In this document: in pieces, positions 54,149-63,918 of the stretch
Position numbering within the stretch: the first letter of the stretch is position 1
Layout: each line of letters begins with the position of its first letter
Origin: Anaerorhabdus sp036636695
GTDB lineage: Bacteria; Bacillota_I; Bacilli_A; Erysipelotrichales; Erysipelotrichaceae
Strand: one strand, 5' to 3'
Assembly (NCBI RefSeq): GCF_036636695.1
Contig: NZ_JAVWNW010000005.1
Length of the DNA: 64,000 nucleotides
Notes under the pieces: model-generated
What the model was told of the DNA's origin: nothing
The model's input: the letters and a program-made list of their open reading frames with translations, nothing else
Database searches by the model: none
Made by a program: the position numbers and the translations under genes

Positions 54149-54192
54149 AATAACGTTTTAGGGGAAGTACCTAAACATGGAGGAAAAGGTTA

Positions 54193-54876
54193 ATGAAAAA
54201 AGTGTATGAAGGAAAGACTAAGGATGTTTACTCTTTAGACAATGGCAATGTGCTATTAAAGTTTAAAGATGATTGTACTGGTAAAGACGGTGTCTTTGAT
54301 CCAGGAGAAAATGCAATTGGATTAACAATTGATGGTATTGGTAAGGCGAATCTTGAAACATCTATTCATTTCTTTGAAATACTTAAGGAAAAAGGTGTGA
54401 AAACACACTATGTAGATGCAAACATTGACGAAGCAACAATGGAAGTATTAAGTTGCCAAGTGTTTGGTAAAGGGTTAGAAGTTATTTGTCGTTTAGTTGC
54501 GACTGGAAGCTTTGTACGTCGTTATGGAGAATACATTGCTGATGGTACTCCTATTACTGAAGGATATGTAGAAACTACATTAAAAGATGATGCAAAAGGT
54601 GACCCACTTATCACTGAAGATGCATTAGATTTATTAGGAATTATGAATCATGAAATGTATCAAAGTATGAAAAAACAAACAATCGAAATTACAAAGATTG
54701 TTGCAGAAGATCTTAAGAAAAAAGGTTTGGATTTATATGATATTAAATTCGAATTTGGATACCATGGTGATGAAGTTGTATTAATTGATGAAATCGCTAG
54801 TGGAAATATGCGTGTTTATAAAGATGGTAGTATTGTTGAACCAATGGATTTAACTTCTATGATCTTAGGAAAATAG
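54193..54876 (+). CDS. purC: SAICAR synthetase
   Basis: Phosphoribosylaminoimidazole-succinocarboxamide synthase of purine synthesis. 227 residues: YEGKTKDVYSLDNGNVLLKFKDDCTGKDG at the start, EVICRLVATGSFVRRYG and DIKFEFGYHGDEVVLIDEIASGNMR, the ATP and CAIR sites. It stands alone with its own promoter and terminator rather than in a pur operon. Confidence 0.95.
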   Translation: MKKVYEGKTKDVYSLDNGNVLLKFKDDCTGKDGVFDPGENAIGLTIDGIGKANLETSIHFFEILKEKGVKTHYVDANIDEATMEVLSCQVFGKGLEVICRLVATGSFVRRYGEYIADGTPITEGYVETTLKDDAKGDPLITEDALDLLGIMNHEMYQSMKKQTIEITKIVAEDLKKKGLDLYDIKFEFGYHGDEVVLIDEIASGNMRVYKDGSIVEPMDLTSMILGK

Positions 54877-54884
54877 TTCAAATT

Positions 54885-54916
54885 AAAAGTACATCCTATG
54901 AAGATGTACTTTTTTT
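54885..54916. terminator. Bidirectional terminator
   Basis: Stem AAAAGTACATC/GATGTACTTTT with a seven-base loop and a T-run, between purC and a convergent aldehyde dehydrogenase gene. Confidence 0.9.
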
Positions 54917-54918
54917 GT

Positions 54919-56283
54919 TTATTTAATAAGTGCTTTAACAAGTTTGAAAGCTCGTTCATTATTTCTGGCATAGCGCATAGGAACGTCCAAAAGGAATGAA
55001 TTATTTTGGATAGCTTTTTCATGTGAGAATGTATCAAAACTATACTTACCATGATAGTGACCCATGCCACTTTGACCAACACCACCAAATGGTAGGTGAT
55101 GATTTGCAAGGTGCATGACACAGTCATTAACGCAACCACCACCGAAAGATAAATCATTGAGAATATGATTCGCAACTAATTTATTCCTAGTGAAAACATA
55201 GCATGCAAGTGGTTTAGGTTTACTCTTAACTACATTAATTGCAGTTTGTAATTTTTTATAAGTAAGAATTGGTAGAATTGGACCAAAAATTTCTTCTTTC
55301 ATAACTTCACTACTGAATGAACAATTTGTAAAAAGTGTCAAACCTATTTTTAAACTTGTATCTTCAAAAGTAGGGGTAGTTTTATAAGGTTCATTGTCAA
55401 TGAGTGCCTTAAGTCTTAAGTAATGTTTACCATTGATGATTTTTGGGTAAGAAGGATTTTGAATTCCTTGAGGACATTGTTTTTCAATTTGTTCAAGTAC
55501 TTTTTTAATGAATTCCTCTTTAACTTCTTGATCCACTAATACATAGTCTGGTGCAACACATGTTTGTCCAGCATTTAGAAGCTTTGCCCAAACAATACGC
55601 TTAGCAGCTAAGTTAATATCCGCATCTTTTGTGACAAAAGTTGGACTTTTTCCACCTAATTCTAATGAAATAGGTGTTAGTGATTTAGCAGCAGTTTTCA
55701 TGATTGTCTTACCTACGGATTCACTGCCAGTAAAGAATATATAGTCATAACGGTATCTCATTAGTTCATTATAATCAAACTTAGGATCTACACAGTATAC
55801 AATCTCAGGTGAGAAAGTAGTATTAATTAAGTTATAAATCAAAGTTGAAGTAGCTAGACTACTCTTTGAACATTTCAAAATTGCAGTGTTACCAGCAGCT
55901 AAGCAACCAACAAGTGGTGCTAAGGCAAGTTGCACAGGATAATTCCAAGGTGAAAGAATTAATGCCGCACCATAAGGTTCTTTCATTGTATAGCTGTATG
56001 AACCTATCAAATGAAGAGGAACTTTCTTCAATGCAGGTTTTGACCATTTTTCGACATTTTTAATGGCATCATTTAATTCTGAATATACAATGCTAAGCTC
56101 AGTTAAATAAGATTCCATTTCAGATTTGTTTAAATCTTGATAAAGGGCATCATATATTTCTTTCTCATGGGTTGTAATCATGTGTTTTAATTTTAATAAT
56201 TGCGCTTTTTTAAACGCCACAGATTTTGTTTTGTTCGTATTGAAGTAAGTTTTTTGTCGTATTAGGACATCTTTTAGTTCCAT
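54919..56283 (-). CDS. Aldehyde dehydrogenase
   Basis: A 454-residue NAD(P)-dependent class-3-type aldehyde dehydrogenase: LSPWNYPVQLALAPLVGCLAAGNTAILKCS (cofactor), FFTGSESVGKTI, LELGGKSP (general-base Glu) and the catalytic Cys in NAGQTCVAPDYV. The C-terminal GGCVNDCVMHLANHHLPFGGVGQSGMGHYHG is typical. AAAAGGAG ribosome site. Single gene; substrate probably a long-chain or fatty aldehyde by family, not by proof. Confidence 0.9.
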   Translation of the reverse strand: MELKDVLIRQKTYFNTNKTKSVAFKKAQLLKLKHMITTHEKEIYDALYQDLNKSEMESYLTELSIVYSELNDAIKNVEKWSKPALKKVPLHLIGSYSYTMKEPYGAALILSPWNYPVQLALAPLVGCLAAGNTAILKCSKSSLATSTLIYNLINTTFSPEIVYCVDPKFDYNELMRYRYDYIFFTGSESVGKTIMKTAAKSLTPISLELGGKSPTFVTKDADINLAAKRIVWAKLLNAGQTCVAPDYVLVDQEVKEEFIKKVLEQIEKQCPQGIQNPSYPKIINGKHYLRLKALIDNEPYKTTPTFEDTSLKIGLTLFTNCSFSSEVMKEEIFGPILPILTYKKLQTAINVVKSKPKPLACYVFTRNKLVANHILNDLSFGGGCVNDCVMHLANHHLPFGGVGQSGMGHYHGKYSFDTFSHEKAIQNNSFLLDVPMRYARNNERAFKLVKALIK

Positions 56284-56409
56284 AAAGTAGTACTCCTTTT
56301 ATCTTAATCTATCATAACACAAAACTATAGGAGGATATGTGAAAAATCCATGAGTATATTTATTGAATTTGTAAACAAAAGGTGCAAAATGAAAGTAGGA
56401 GGTAGTCTT

Positions 56410-57207
56410 ATGAAAAAACGTATCAAGACTAAATACTATATACTTGCATCATCAATATTTATGATTTTAATGAATTTTATTTTTAACGCATTCAAATTAA
56501 ATGGATATACTACCAAAGAGATTTCGGACATGTATGCTAATCTCTTTACCCCTGCTCCAATCACATTTTCAATATGGTTTGTGATTTATATTCTTATTAT
56601 ATTTTATGTATATGCAATGTTTCATGTATTATCGGATAATGAAAGCTATATTGCACATTATGATCGCATTGGCTATTATTTCACAATATCAAATATTGCC
56701 AATGGATTATGGATGGTAATGTGGCATTATAATATTATTTGGGCATCTTTAATACTCATGGCTGTAATTTTTGGATGTTTAGCAGCAATTTTCATTGAAA
56801 TGAAGAAGATGGATTATGAGGATTTTATACTTAAAGCTACATTTGGAACTTATTTTGGATGGATTACAATTGCTTCAATTGCAAACATAGTTGTATTTTT
56901 AACTGCAATTCAATGGAATGGATTTGGTATATCACCAGAAATATGGGCAGTGATTATAATAATTGTTGGATTAATCATTACATCGCTTACAGCGATATTA
57001 AATAATAACTTCTTTTATATGTTGGTAACACTATGGGCATACATTGGAATCTTTATGAATCATACATCTCCAACAGGATGGGCTAATCAATATCCGCTTA
57101 TTGTAACTGTTGTGGGTGCTTGCATCGTTATTGAAATTGTGGTATTACTTTTAGTAATGAAAGGTTACTTCATGCATCTTAAGCAAAAGGTAGTTACTTC
57201 TAAATAA
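56410..57207 (+). CDS. TspO/MBR-related membrane protein
   Basis: A 265-residue protein with about seven hydrophobic segments. FTPAPITFSIWFVIYILI and the Trp-rich ANGLWMVMWHYNIIWASLILM resemble the tryptophan-rich sensory/TspO group in its longer bacterial form. TspO proteins bind porphyrins; whether this distant relative does is unknown. The ATG at 56410 has GGAGGT 6 bases before it; the frame back to 56350 is less likely. Its stop overlaps the start of a PTS IIB gene by one base. Confidence 0.72.
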   Translation: MKKRIKTKYYILASSIFMILMNFIFNAFKLNGYTTKEISDMYANLFTPAPITFSIWFVIYILIIFYVYAMFHVLSDNESYIAHYDRIGYYFTISNIANGLWMVMWHYNIIWASLILMAVIFGCLAAIFIEMKKMDYEDFILKATFGTYFGWITIASIANIVVFLTAIQWNGFGISPEIWAVIIIIVGLIITSLTAILNNNFFYMLVTLWAYIGIFMNHTSPTGWANQYPLIVTVVGACIVIEIVVLLLVMKGYFMHLKQKVVTSK

Positions 57208-57710
57208 TGGATATTCTGGGAAAGATAGTACTAGTACGAATTGATAATCGCTTAGTTCATGGACAAGTTGGAGGCCCTTGGTCAGCCAGTTTAGATGTGA
57301 ATGTTTTAATTGTCGTTGATGATGAGGTTTCAAAGGATCCACTTCAACAGCGATTAATGGAGTTTGTAGCAAAATCAAATAATATTCGTATTCGCTTCTT
57401 TTCTATTGATGAATTTGTGGAAGCAATTCAAGAAAGTAACTCGCATTTGAAAATGTTTTTAGTAGTTCGTAATGTTCAAACAGTAGCACGGTTAGTAACT
57501 CTTGGAATTCCAATTGGTGATGTGAATTTGGGTAATATGCACTATGAAAAGGGAAAGATTCCGCTTTCCCGTAAAGTTTATGTAAATGAGGATGACGCAA
57601 ATGCACTTCAATTATTACTTGATGCAAATGTTAAATGCTTTGTACAAGATGTGCCAGGAACTTATCGCGAAGAAGTCACAACATTAACGCATCTCAAGTT
57701 TAAAAAATAA
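57207..57710 (+). CDS. Orphan PTS IIB subunit, mannose/sorbose family
   Basis: A 167-residue EIIB of the mannose-fructose-sorbose family: VRIDNRLVHGQVG with the phosphorylated His18, LIVVDDEVSKDPLQQRLM, and NLGNMHYEKGKIPLSRKVYV. It lacks adjacent IIC/IID genes and stands after a TspO-like gene, converging with rpoN (11-base overlap). It differs clearly from the IIB at 61809 (HGQVGG...SASLDV). It may serve the IIC-IID of the operon at 62304 or act in regulation through LevR. Confidence 0.88.
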   Translation: MDILGKIVLVRIDNRLVHGQVGGPWSASLDVNVLIVVDDEVSKDPLQQRLMEFVAKSNNIRIRFFSIDEFVEAIQESNSHLKMFLVVRNVQTVARLVTLGIPIGDVNLGNMHYEKGKIPLSRKVYVNEDDANALQLLLDANVKCFVQDVPGTYREEVTTLTHLKFKK

Positions 57711-58932
57711 CTTTGCGTTGCATGGAATTAGGAATACGTAGTTGTTTTCGATACTTTGCAAGGGTACGACGAGAAACTTGAATATGAAGCTCACGAAAGT
57801 GTGAACATAATTGTTCATCGCTGAGTGGGCTTTTTTTATCTTCGTTTTGAATAACTCTCTTTAACTCTTTTTTGATGGTATCATCACTGACACCATCATT
57901 TACTTCATTCGTAAAAAGTGTTGATAAAAGAATTGTTTGGTTATTGAATACAAGGGCTTTATTTTGAATACAGCGAAATACGGTAGATGTATGACGATTA
58001 ACAAGTTCTGCAATTTGTTGGTAAGTCATTACTTTTAAGGGAGCATTGTCGATAAAGTAATCCTTTTGTATTTCAATAATGATACGACAAACTTCATATA
58101 GTGTAGTGTTTCTTCGTTGTATTGAATTTAATAATTGTTTTACTAATTTTGTTTGTTGTTTAATATAATTGGCAGCTTCTTTATCGAAAGAAGTATCAAA
58201 GTCTTTATTTAGTTGCAATGATTGAGTGATGTCATGTATTTGGATAAGTAATTGATCATCTTCAAGTGTGACTTCAATATCGGGTATTAATGGAGTTGCT
58301 CCTTGTGCATAACTTGCGCCTGGTTTAGGATTACATGTTTTGATGAGTTCAAAGCATTTCCTTACATTCGCTTCATTAGCATCACATAATTGAGCAACTT
58401 TTTGAAAATGACCTTTTGCCAAATCTGGTAAATAGTGAAGTGTTTTCATGAGTAAATCATGATGCTTAGTTTTAATCAAGCGACATTGAATTTCCAAGCA
58501 TTCTTGCATATCACGTGCTCCAACGCCTTTTGGAGAAAGTGTTTGAATATAGGTAAGTGACTTTTTAAGAATATCCATTGAAACATGACATTCTTTTCTA
58601 AGTGTAGGTAAAGGTGTTGTAAGGTAACCGTTTGAATCTAAACACTGAATTAAATAGCGCGCTACTTCTTTGTGTTCAAATTTGCTTGTATTACATTGTG
58701 ACAATAACTCATCAGTAAGTGTTGGTTCACTTGTAGCTATATTTTCATCAAGTAGTTGATTATAGCGTGTATAATAGGTCGGCAATATCTCAAGTACTGG
58801 ATTTTCTTCAGCAATTGATGAAATTTTATTTTCAAGTTCATTCATATTCATACTTAAAACAGCAAGTGATTGAACTTGCTTAAGTGAATAATGTTGAAGC
58901 GGTTTATATGTTTGAACTAACTGTGTTTTCAT
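57700..58932 (-). CDS. rpoN: RNA polymerase sigma-54 factor
   Basis: A 410-residue sigma-54: the glutamine/leucine-rich activator-contacting region I (YKPLQHYSLKQVQSLAVLSMNMNELENKI), the core-binding domain, a helix-turn-helix, and the RpoN box SRRTLAKYRKQL near the C-terminus that binds the -24 element. It is slightly shorter than Gram-negative versions because region II is minimal. It is divergent from a LevR-type activator gene with about 70 bases between them, the normal Bacillota pairing for mannose-type PTS control. Confidence 0.95.
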   Translation of the reverse strand: MKTQLVQTYKPLQHYSLKQVQSLAVLSMNMNELENKISSIAEENPVLEILPTYYTRYNQLLDENIATSEPTLTDELLSQCNTSKFEHKEVARYLIQCLDSNGYLTTPLPTLRKECHVSMDILKKSLTYIQTLSPKGVGARDMQECLEIQCRLIKTKHHDLLMKTLHYLPDLAKGHFQKVAQLCDANEANVRKCFELIKTCNPKPGASYAQGATPLIPDIEVTLEDDQLLIQIHDITQSLQLNKDFDTSFDKEAANYIKQQTKLVKQLLNSIQRRNTTLYEVCRIIIEIQKDYFIDNAPLKVMTYQQIAELVNRHTSTVFRCIQNKALVFNNQTILLSTLFTNEVNDGVSDDTIKKELKRVIQNEDKKSPLSDEQLCSHFRELHIQVSRRTLAKYRKQLRIPNSMQRKVIF

Positions 58933-59000
58933 GAATAATCATCCTCATCATGATTGTAACATAGACATGTTTGATATAAAATATGAACAAGAGGTATGTT

Positions 59001-61727
59001 ATGAGAGAAAAACTGTTAGAGCTATTAGCAAAATACACTACTGAACAAGGTCCTGTACCGTTAGAATGCTTTACGGCATCTTATCTAGCGAATGAATTAT
59101 CCTTAAGTAGAAATAGTGTTTCACAATATTTAAATGAGTTTATCCAAGAAAATAAAGTAGTAAAAGTAAATTCAAGACCTGTTTACTTTTTTGAAATAGG
59201 AGCACTTGAAAAAAGAGGAATTGAATTAGAAAATAGTGTTTTTGAAACATTTGATGATTTAACAATGAAGAAAGAAGACTTTGATCGTTTAATTGGGTAT
59301 CGCGGATCATTGAGTCATGCGATTGAACAATGTAAAGCGGCAATGTGCTATCCACCAATGGGACTTCCTATTTTATTAAACGGTGCAACAGGAACAGGAA
59401 AGAGCCGTATTGCACAAACAATGTTTGAATATGCGCAAGAGTGCAAACATATATTGCCTAAAGAAAGTAAATTTGTTGTCATTAACTGTAGTGAATATGC
59501 CAACAACCCTGAGCTTTTGACAGCCAATTTATTTGGACATAAAAAAGGTGCTTATACAGGGGCAGACAAAGATAACCCAGGCTTGATTCAATTGGCAGAT
59601 GGTGGAGTTTTATTTCTTGATGAAGTTCATTGTTTAAAAGCAGAATGCCAAGAGAAGTTATTCTTATTTATGGACAAGGGTGTTTATCATCGTGTTGGTG
59701 ATAATGAAAACTGGTTTCATTCAGATGTACGACTTGTGTTTGCGACAACTGAAAATCCAGAAGATGTATTGCTTAAAACATTATTAAGAAGAATCCCAAT
59801 TATTGTCAAAATACCTTCACTTGAAGAGCGACCACGTAATGAGAAAGCAGCATTATTAGCCTTAATCTTCAAAGAAGAATCAAAAGAGATTGGTAAAACA
59901 ATTGAAATAAGTTCACTTGCATATCAAATTTTCATGGATACATCTATCCCTGGAAATGTTGGAGGATTAGTGAATAGTGTTAAGGCAACATGTGCAAATG
60001 CATTTCTAAATAATAATTTGAATGATGAAATACTTGAGATTCACGTTTATAATTTACCAGAATATGTTCTACAATTAGCGCCAGTAATTAATTTTAGACT
60101 TCAAGATGCAAAAGATAAAAAGATGATGAAATTAAGTTTTCCTTATCAAGCAAATCCTTATGATGCTAAATTAATTGCGGTCTATGGAAAAATGTTAGAA
60201 AGCTATCGTCGATATTTAGAAAATCCATTAACAAATAAATTATTGAATGATAATCTTCAACAAGTTATAGACCAATACAGTGATTATCTTATGTATGATC
60301 GTGCTCAAGCTTCTAGTCCTAATATTGAATTTACAAAGAAGATTACTGATAAGATATTCTCAATTGTCATGAATCGCTATAGTTTAAAGATTAGTAATAA
60401 TGATATCTTGTTAATCTCACGTTATTTAAGTGAATATGCAAGACTTAGTCATGAATTCAAAAATTGGATTAATAATCATCTTCAAGAAATAAACGATTTC
60501 TCTGAAGTGTTACAGATGAAGTTTCCTAGAGAATACGCAATTGTTACAGAAATTGTGGACAACATCGGAATTAATCTTGATATTGAAATCGATGAAATGA
60601 TGAAAATACGATTAATGTTGGTAATTTGTGATTTAGAAAAAAATGAATCAGCAAATAAAACAGTTGCGGTTATTCTATGTCATGGTTATTCAACAGCGTC
60701 TTCGATTGCCGATGCAGTAAATAAAATGTTAAATGAAAATATCTTTGATGCAATCGATATGCAATTGGATATGAGTGTGGATAAAATCACGAATCAGTTA
60801 AACGATTATTTAAAAATGAAAAACTACTTTGATGATTTAGTCTTACTTGTAGACATGGGATCTCTTGAAGAAATATACAAGGGTATCAAACGTATTCCTA
60901 ATGTTAATGTAAGTATTATAAATAATATTAATACAAAGTTAGCTTTAAGTATTGGAAGCAAAATCAAACAAGGAGCAGACTTATCTAAATCACTCGAGTC
61001 AGCTTGTAAGGATAATGTTTCACAATTTAAGTACATTCAAAATCGTGCTAAGAAGAAGGCTATTTTGTCAGTTTGTGCAACAGGTGTAGGTGCTGCTGAA
61101 AAGATATTAGATTTATTTAAAAAAAGTTTACCAGTACCTATTGATGCTGAAATACTTACGTATGATTATAATAAACTCGTTGAAAATGGCAAAGAGGATT
61201 ATATTTTTGAACGTTATGATATTTCATTTATTATAGGTACAATGAATCCTTATATTGATGAAGTACCATTTATTGCGATTGAAGACTTAGTTCTTAATTC
61301 TGATATGAATGAGTTAAAGAAAGTTACAAGAGAATTCTGTAATGATGATGAATTTGATATTCTCAAACAGAATATTATAAAGAATTTCACATTGAATAAT
61401 ATTGTTAATCACTTAACGATATTGAATGCGGAAAAGGTATTAGATGATGTTGAATACCTTGTGGAACAAATGGAAGAACATTTATCAAAACCACTATTAC
61501 CTGCAAGTAAGGTAGGGCTTTATGTTCACTTATCATGCTTAATAGAACGATTGATACTAAAAAATGAAGTTCAACTTATCGAAGACCCAGTTGATTTTAT
61601 TGAGCAACACGAGGATTTCATTAATTTGGTGAGAGAAATATTTAGTGTCGTGGAATTGAATTATAGTGTCGAAATACCAGTCTCTGAAATTATTTATATA
61701 TTTAATTATATTGAAAATTACCTATAA
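59001..61727 (+). CDS. levR: LevR-type sigma-54-dependent activator with PTS regulation domains
   Basis: About 908 residues. N-terminal helix-turn-helix (to about 60); AAA+ domain with Walker A GATGTGKS (128-135), the sigma-54-contact loop GAYTGAD (GAFTGA class) and LFLDEVH; then PRD1 (about 430-530), an EIIA-Man-like domain with phosphorylatable His in LCHGYSTASS (about 560), an EIIB-Gat-like segment (SVCATGVGAAEKI), and PRD2 (about 800-905). Phosphorylation by PTS proteins tells it whether sugar is present. It should drive the -24/-12 promoter right after its gene. The ATG at 59001 follows AGAGGT. Confidence 0.93.
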   Translation: MREKLLELLAKYTTEQGPVPLECFTASYLANELSLSRNSVSQYLNEFIQENKVVKVNSRPVYFFEIGALEKRGIELENSVFETFDDLTMKKEDFDRLIGYRGSLSHAIEQCKAAMCYPPMGLPILLNGATGTGKSRIAQTMFEYAQECKHILPKESKFVVINCSEYANNPELLTANLFGHKKGAYTGADKDNPGLIQLADGGVLFLDEVHCLKAECQEKLFLFMDKGVYHRVGDNENWFHSDVRLVFATTENPEDVLLKTLLRRIPIIVKIPSLEERPRNEKAALLALIFKEESKEIGKTIEISSLAYQIFMDTSIPGNVGGLVNSVKATCANAFLNNNLNDEILEIHVYNLPEYVLQLAPVINFRLQDAKDKKMMKLSFPYQANPYDAKLIAVYGKMLESYRRYLENPLTNKLLNDNLQQVIDQYSDYLMYDRAQASSPNIEFTKKITDKIFSIVMNRYSLKISNNDILLISRYLSEYARLSHEFKNWINNHLQEINDFSEVLQMKFPREYAIVTEIVDNIGINLDIEIDEMMKIRLMLVICDLEKNESANKTVAVILCHGYSTASSIADAVNKMLNENIFDAIDMQLDMSVDKITNQLNDYLKMKNYFDDLVLLVDMGSLEEIYKGIKRIPNVNVSIINNINTKLALSIGSKIKQGADLSKSLESACKDNVSQFKYIQNRAKKKAILSVCATGVGAAEKILDLFKKSLPVPIDAEILTYDYNKLVENGKEDYIFERYDISFIIGTMNPYIDEVPFIAIEDLVLNSDMNELKKVTREFCNDDEFDILKQNIIKNFTLNNIVNHLTILNAEKVLDDVEYLVEQMEEHLSKPLLPASKVGLYVHLSCLIERLILKNEVQLIEDPVDFIEQHEDFINLVREIFSVVELNYSVEIPVSEIIYIFNYIENYL

Positions 61728-61738
61728 ATAAAGAGTTT

Positions 61739-61771
61739 AAGGCGTGTCAATAAATAGTTGGCACGCTTTTT
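61739..61771 (+). terminator. levR terminator hairpin, overlapping a sigma-54 promoter
   Basis: GCGTGTCAA (61742-61750) pairs with TTGGCACGC (61758-61766) across loop TAAATAG, followed by TTTTT. Its 3' arm is also the -24 region of the next promoter. Confidence 0.82.
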
Positions 61772-61774
61772 GCT
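61758..61774 (+). promoter_or_regulatory. Sigma-54 (-24/-12) promoter of the PTS operon
   Basis: TTGGCAC-N5-TTGCT: GG at 61760-61761 and GC at 61772-61773, exactly 12 bases apart, matching the sigma-54 consensus. It lies 35 bases before the IIB gene, behind the LevR activator gene and near rpoN. Confidence 0.93.
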
Positions 61775-61808
61775 ACTATAAAAGTGTGAAGGAAAAGGAG
61801 GTGAAATG

Positions 61809-62282
61809 ATGAAAGGAGATAATATTCTTTTGACACGTATCGATAATCGCTTGGTGCATGGACAAGTGGGGGTGACTTGGACAAAAACAATCGGAGCTAA
61901 CTTAATTGTTGTTTGTGACGAAGAAGCGGCGAATGATCAATTGCAACAACAGTTGATGACTTTCACTGCAAAATCAAGTGGTGTTGGAATTCGTTTCTTT
62001 ACTGTTGATTTTACAGCACAAGTTATTGATAACGCTTCACCTGACCAAAAGATTTTCCTTGTTGTGAAAACACCTGCAACAGTGAGAGCTTTAATTGAAA
62101 AAGGAGTACATTTAAAAGACATTAATGTCGGAAATATGCACTTTTCAAACGGTAAACGTGCTCTTACTAAGAAAGTCTATGTCGATGATCAGGATATGGC
62201 TGACTTAAAGTTTGCAGCGGAACACGGCTCTAATGTATATTGCCAAGATGTTCCTGGAGATTCAATTGAAAAGATTCAATAA
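61809..62282 (+). CDS. PTS IIB subunit, mannose/fructose/sorbose family
   Basis: A 157-residue EIIB: LTRIDNRLVHGQVGVTW with phosphorylated His17, LIVVCDEEAANDQLQQQLM, NVGNMHFSNGKRALTKKVYV. The ATG at 61809 has the better distance (7 bases) from GGAGG than that at 61806. First gene of a IIB-IIC-IID operon on the sigma-54 promoter. No IIA domain or gene is present in the visible operon. Confidence 0.93.
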   Translation: MKGDNILLTRIDNRLVHGQVGVTWTKTIGANLIVVCDEEAANDQLQQQLMTFTAKSSGVGIRFFTVDFTAQVIDNASPDQKIFLVVKTPATVRALIEKGVHLKDINVGNMHFSNGKRALTKKVYVDDQDMADLKFAAEHGSNVYCQDVPGDSIEKIQ

Positions 62283-62303
62283 AACGAAAAGGAGAAAGAA
62301 AAA

Positions 62304-63110
62304 ATGCAAATCACATTAATGCAAGGGATAATGCTTGCAATCGCAGCAATCATCATTGGTGTAGACTATTGGCTTGAAGCATTCTTTATCTTCCGTCCAC
62401 TTGTAGTTTCTACAGTGACAGGGATAATTTTAGGAAATGTTCCGCTAGGTCTTGCTACTGGTGCACTTACAGAATTAGCTTTCGCAGGATTAACACCTGC
62501 TGGAGGAACTCAACCACCAAACCCAGTTTTGGCTGGATTTATGTCTACAACTATCGCTTATACAGCAGGGGTAACTCCTGAAGTAGCGTTAGGATTATGC
62601 TTACCATTTTCATTCTTAATGCAATATGTAATTCTATTCTTCTACTCTTCATTCTCATTCTTTATGGCTGGGGCTGATAAAGCAGCAGAACAAGCAGATG
62701 TAAATAAAATCATCAGAACAAACATCATTACTACAGCAATCGTTGCTATTTCTTATGGTGTAATCGTATTCTCTTGTACTTACTTAGCACAAGAACCAAT
62801 GGCTAAATTAGTTACTTCAATGCCAGCATGGTTAATCCATGGATTAGAAGTAGCTGGAGGTATCTTACCTGCTATCGGATTTGGTATGTTATTACGCGTT
62901 ATGATGAAAGCAAAATACATCCCATTCTTTATCGCTGGATTCTTAATGATGAATTTCATTCCAATGAACAATTTATTACCAGTAGCTTTACTAGGTACAG
63001 CATTCGCTTTATTTGATTTCTTTAATGCAAAAGCAAGAAAAGAAGAAATTGCTGCAGCAGTAGCTAATAATCAAGGCAATGAAGGAGGTAACAAACATGT
63101 CGGCATCTAA
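62304..63110 (+). CDS. PTS IIC subunit, mannose/fructose/sorbose family
   Basis: A 268-residue membrane channel subunit: GIMLAIAAIIIGVDYWLEAFFIFRPLVVSTVTGIILGN, then LATGALTELAFAGLTPAGGTQPPNPVLAGF, the substrate-region motif of this family, with about seven to eight hydrophobic segments. The GlcNAc-/GalNAc-/mannose-type subgroup cannot be told apart here. Overlaps the IID gene by 14 bases. Confidence 0.93.
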   Translation: MQITLMQGIMLAIAAIIIGVDYWLEAFFIFRPLVVSTVTGIILGNVPLGLATGALTELAFAGLTPAGGTQPPNPVLAGFMSTTIAYTAGVTPEVALGLCLPFSFLMQYVILFFYSSFSFFMAGADKAAEQADVNKIIRTNIITTAIVAISYGVIVFSCTYLAQEPMAKLVTSMPAWLIHGLEVAGGILPAIGFGMLLRVMMKAKYIPFFIAGFLMMNFIPMNNLLPVALLGTAFALFDFFNAKARKEEIAAAVANNQGNEGGNKHVGI

Positions 63111-63894
63111 AAAATTAACTAAAAAAGATTTAACAATGCTTGGAATTCGTTCATCTTTGTTACAAGCATCATTCAACTATGAAAGAATGCAAGCTGGTGG
63201 ATGGCTACTTGCTCAATTACCAGCTCTTGAAAAAATCTATGCAGATGATAAAGAAGGATTATCAGCAGCAATGACAGATAACCTTGAATTCATCAATACA
63301 CATCCAAACTTAGTTGGATTCTTAATGGGATTATTAATCTCATTAGAAGAAAACGGTGAAGATAGAAGTTTAATTAAAGGTCTAAAATTAGCATTATTCG
63401 GACCAATTGCAGGTATTGGGGACGCTATCTTCTGGTTCACACTACTTCCAATTGTTGCTGGTGTATCATGCTCATTTGCATCACAAGGTTTAATTATTGG
63501 TCCAATTATTTTCGTTGGAACATATGTAACTATTTGGGTTCTACGTATTGTATGGACACATATGGGATACCGTTTAGGTACTAAATCATTTGAAATGCTT
63601 CAAGAAAATTCAGATATTATAGCTAACTCTGCGACAATTCTAGGTATTACAGTTATTGGTGCTCTAATTGCATCATATGTTAATATTTCATTAGTACCAG
63701 TTATTTCAGTAGCTGGAGGAATTGAAGTAGGTGTTCAAGAAGCATTCTTAGATACAATTTTCCCTAAATTATTACCAATGGGATATACATTATTAATGTT
63801 CTATCTACTTAAGAAAAAACAAGTAAGTCCAGTTGTACTTATCGTTGGTACAATTATTCTTGCAATCGTTTGCTCATTCATTGGTATTCTATAA
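63097..63894 (+). CDS. PTS IID subunit, mannose/fructose/sorbose family
   Basis: A 265-residue IID: LTKKDLTMLGIRSSLLQASFNYERMQAGGWLLAQLPALEKIY, the usual N-terminal amphipathic part, followed by GPIAGIGDAIFWFTLLPI and C-terminal membrane segments. The ATG at 63097 follows GGAGGT; a longer frame to 63079 is not needed. Last visible gene of the operon, followed by a terminator. Confidence 0.94.
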   Translation: MSASKKLTKKDLTMLGIRSSLLQASFNYERMQAGGWLLAQLPALEKIYADDKEGLSAAMTDNLEFINTHPNLVGFLMGLLISLEENGEDRSLIKGLKLALFGPIAGIGDAIFWFTLLPIVAGVSCSFASQGLIIGPIIFVGTYVTIWVLRIVWTHMGYRLGTKSFEMLQENSDIIANSATILGITVIGALIASYVNISLVPVISVAGGIEVGVQEAFLDTIFPKLLPMGYTLLMFYLLKKKQVSPVVLIVGTIILAIVCSFIGIL

Positions 63895-63918
63895 TTTATC
63901 CCTTTCCTAAAAATATAG

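Noticed and set aside
54149..54192. Purine riboswitch before purC.
   Set aside because: The leader is about 40 bases, with no conserved purine aptamer core.
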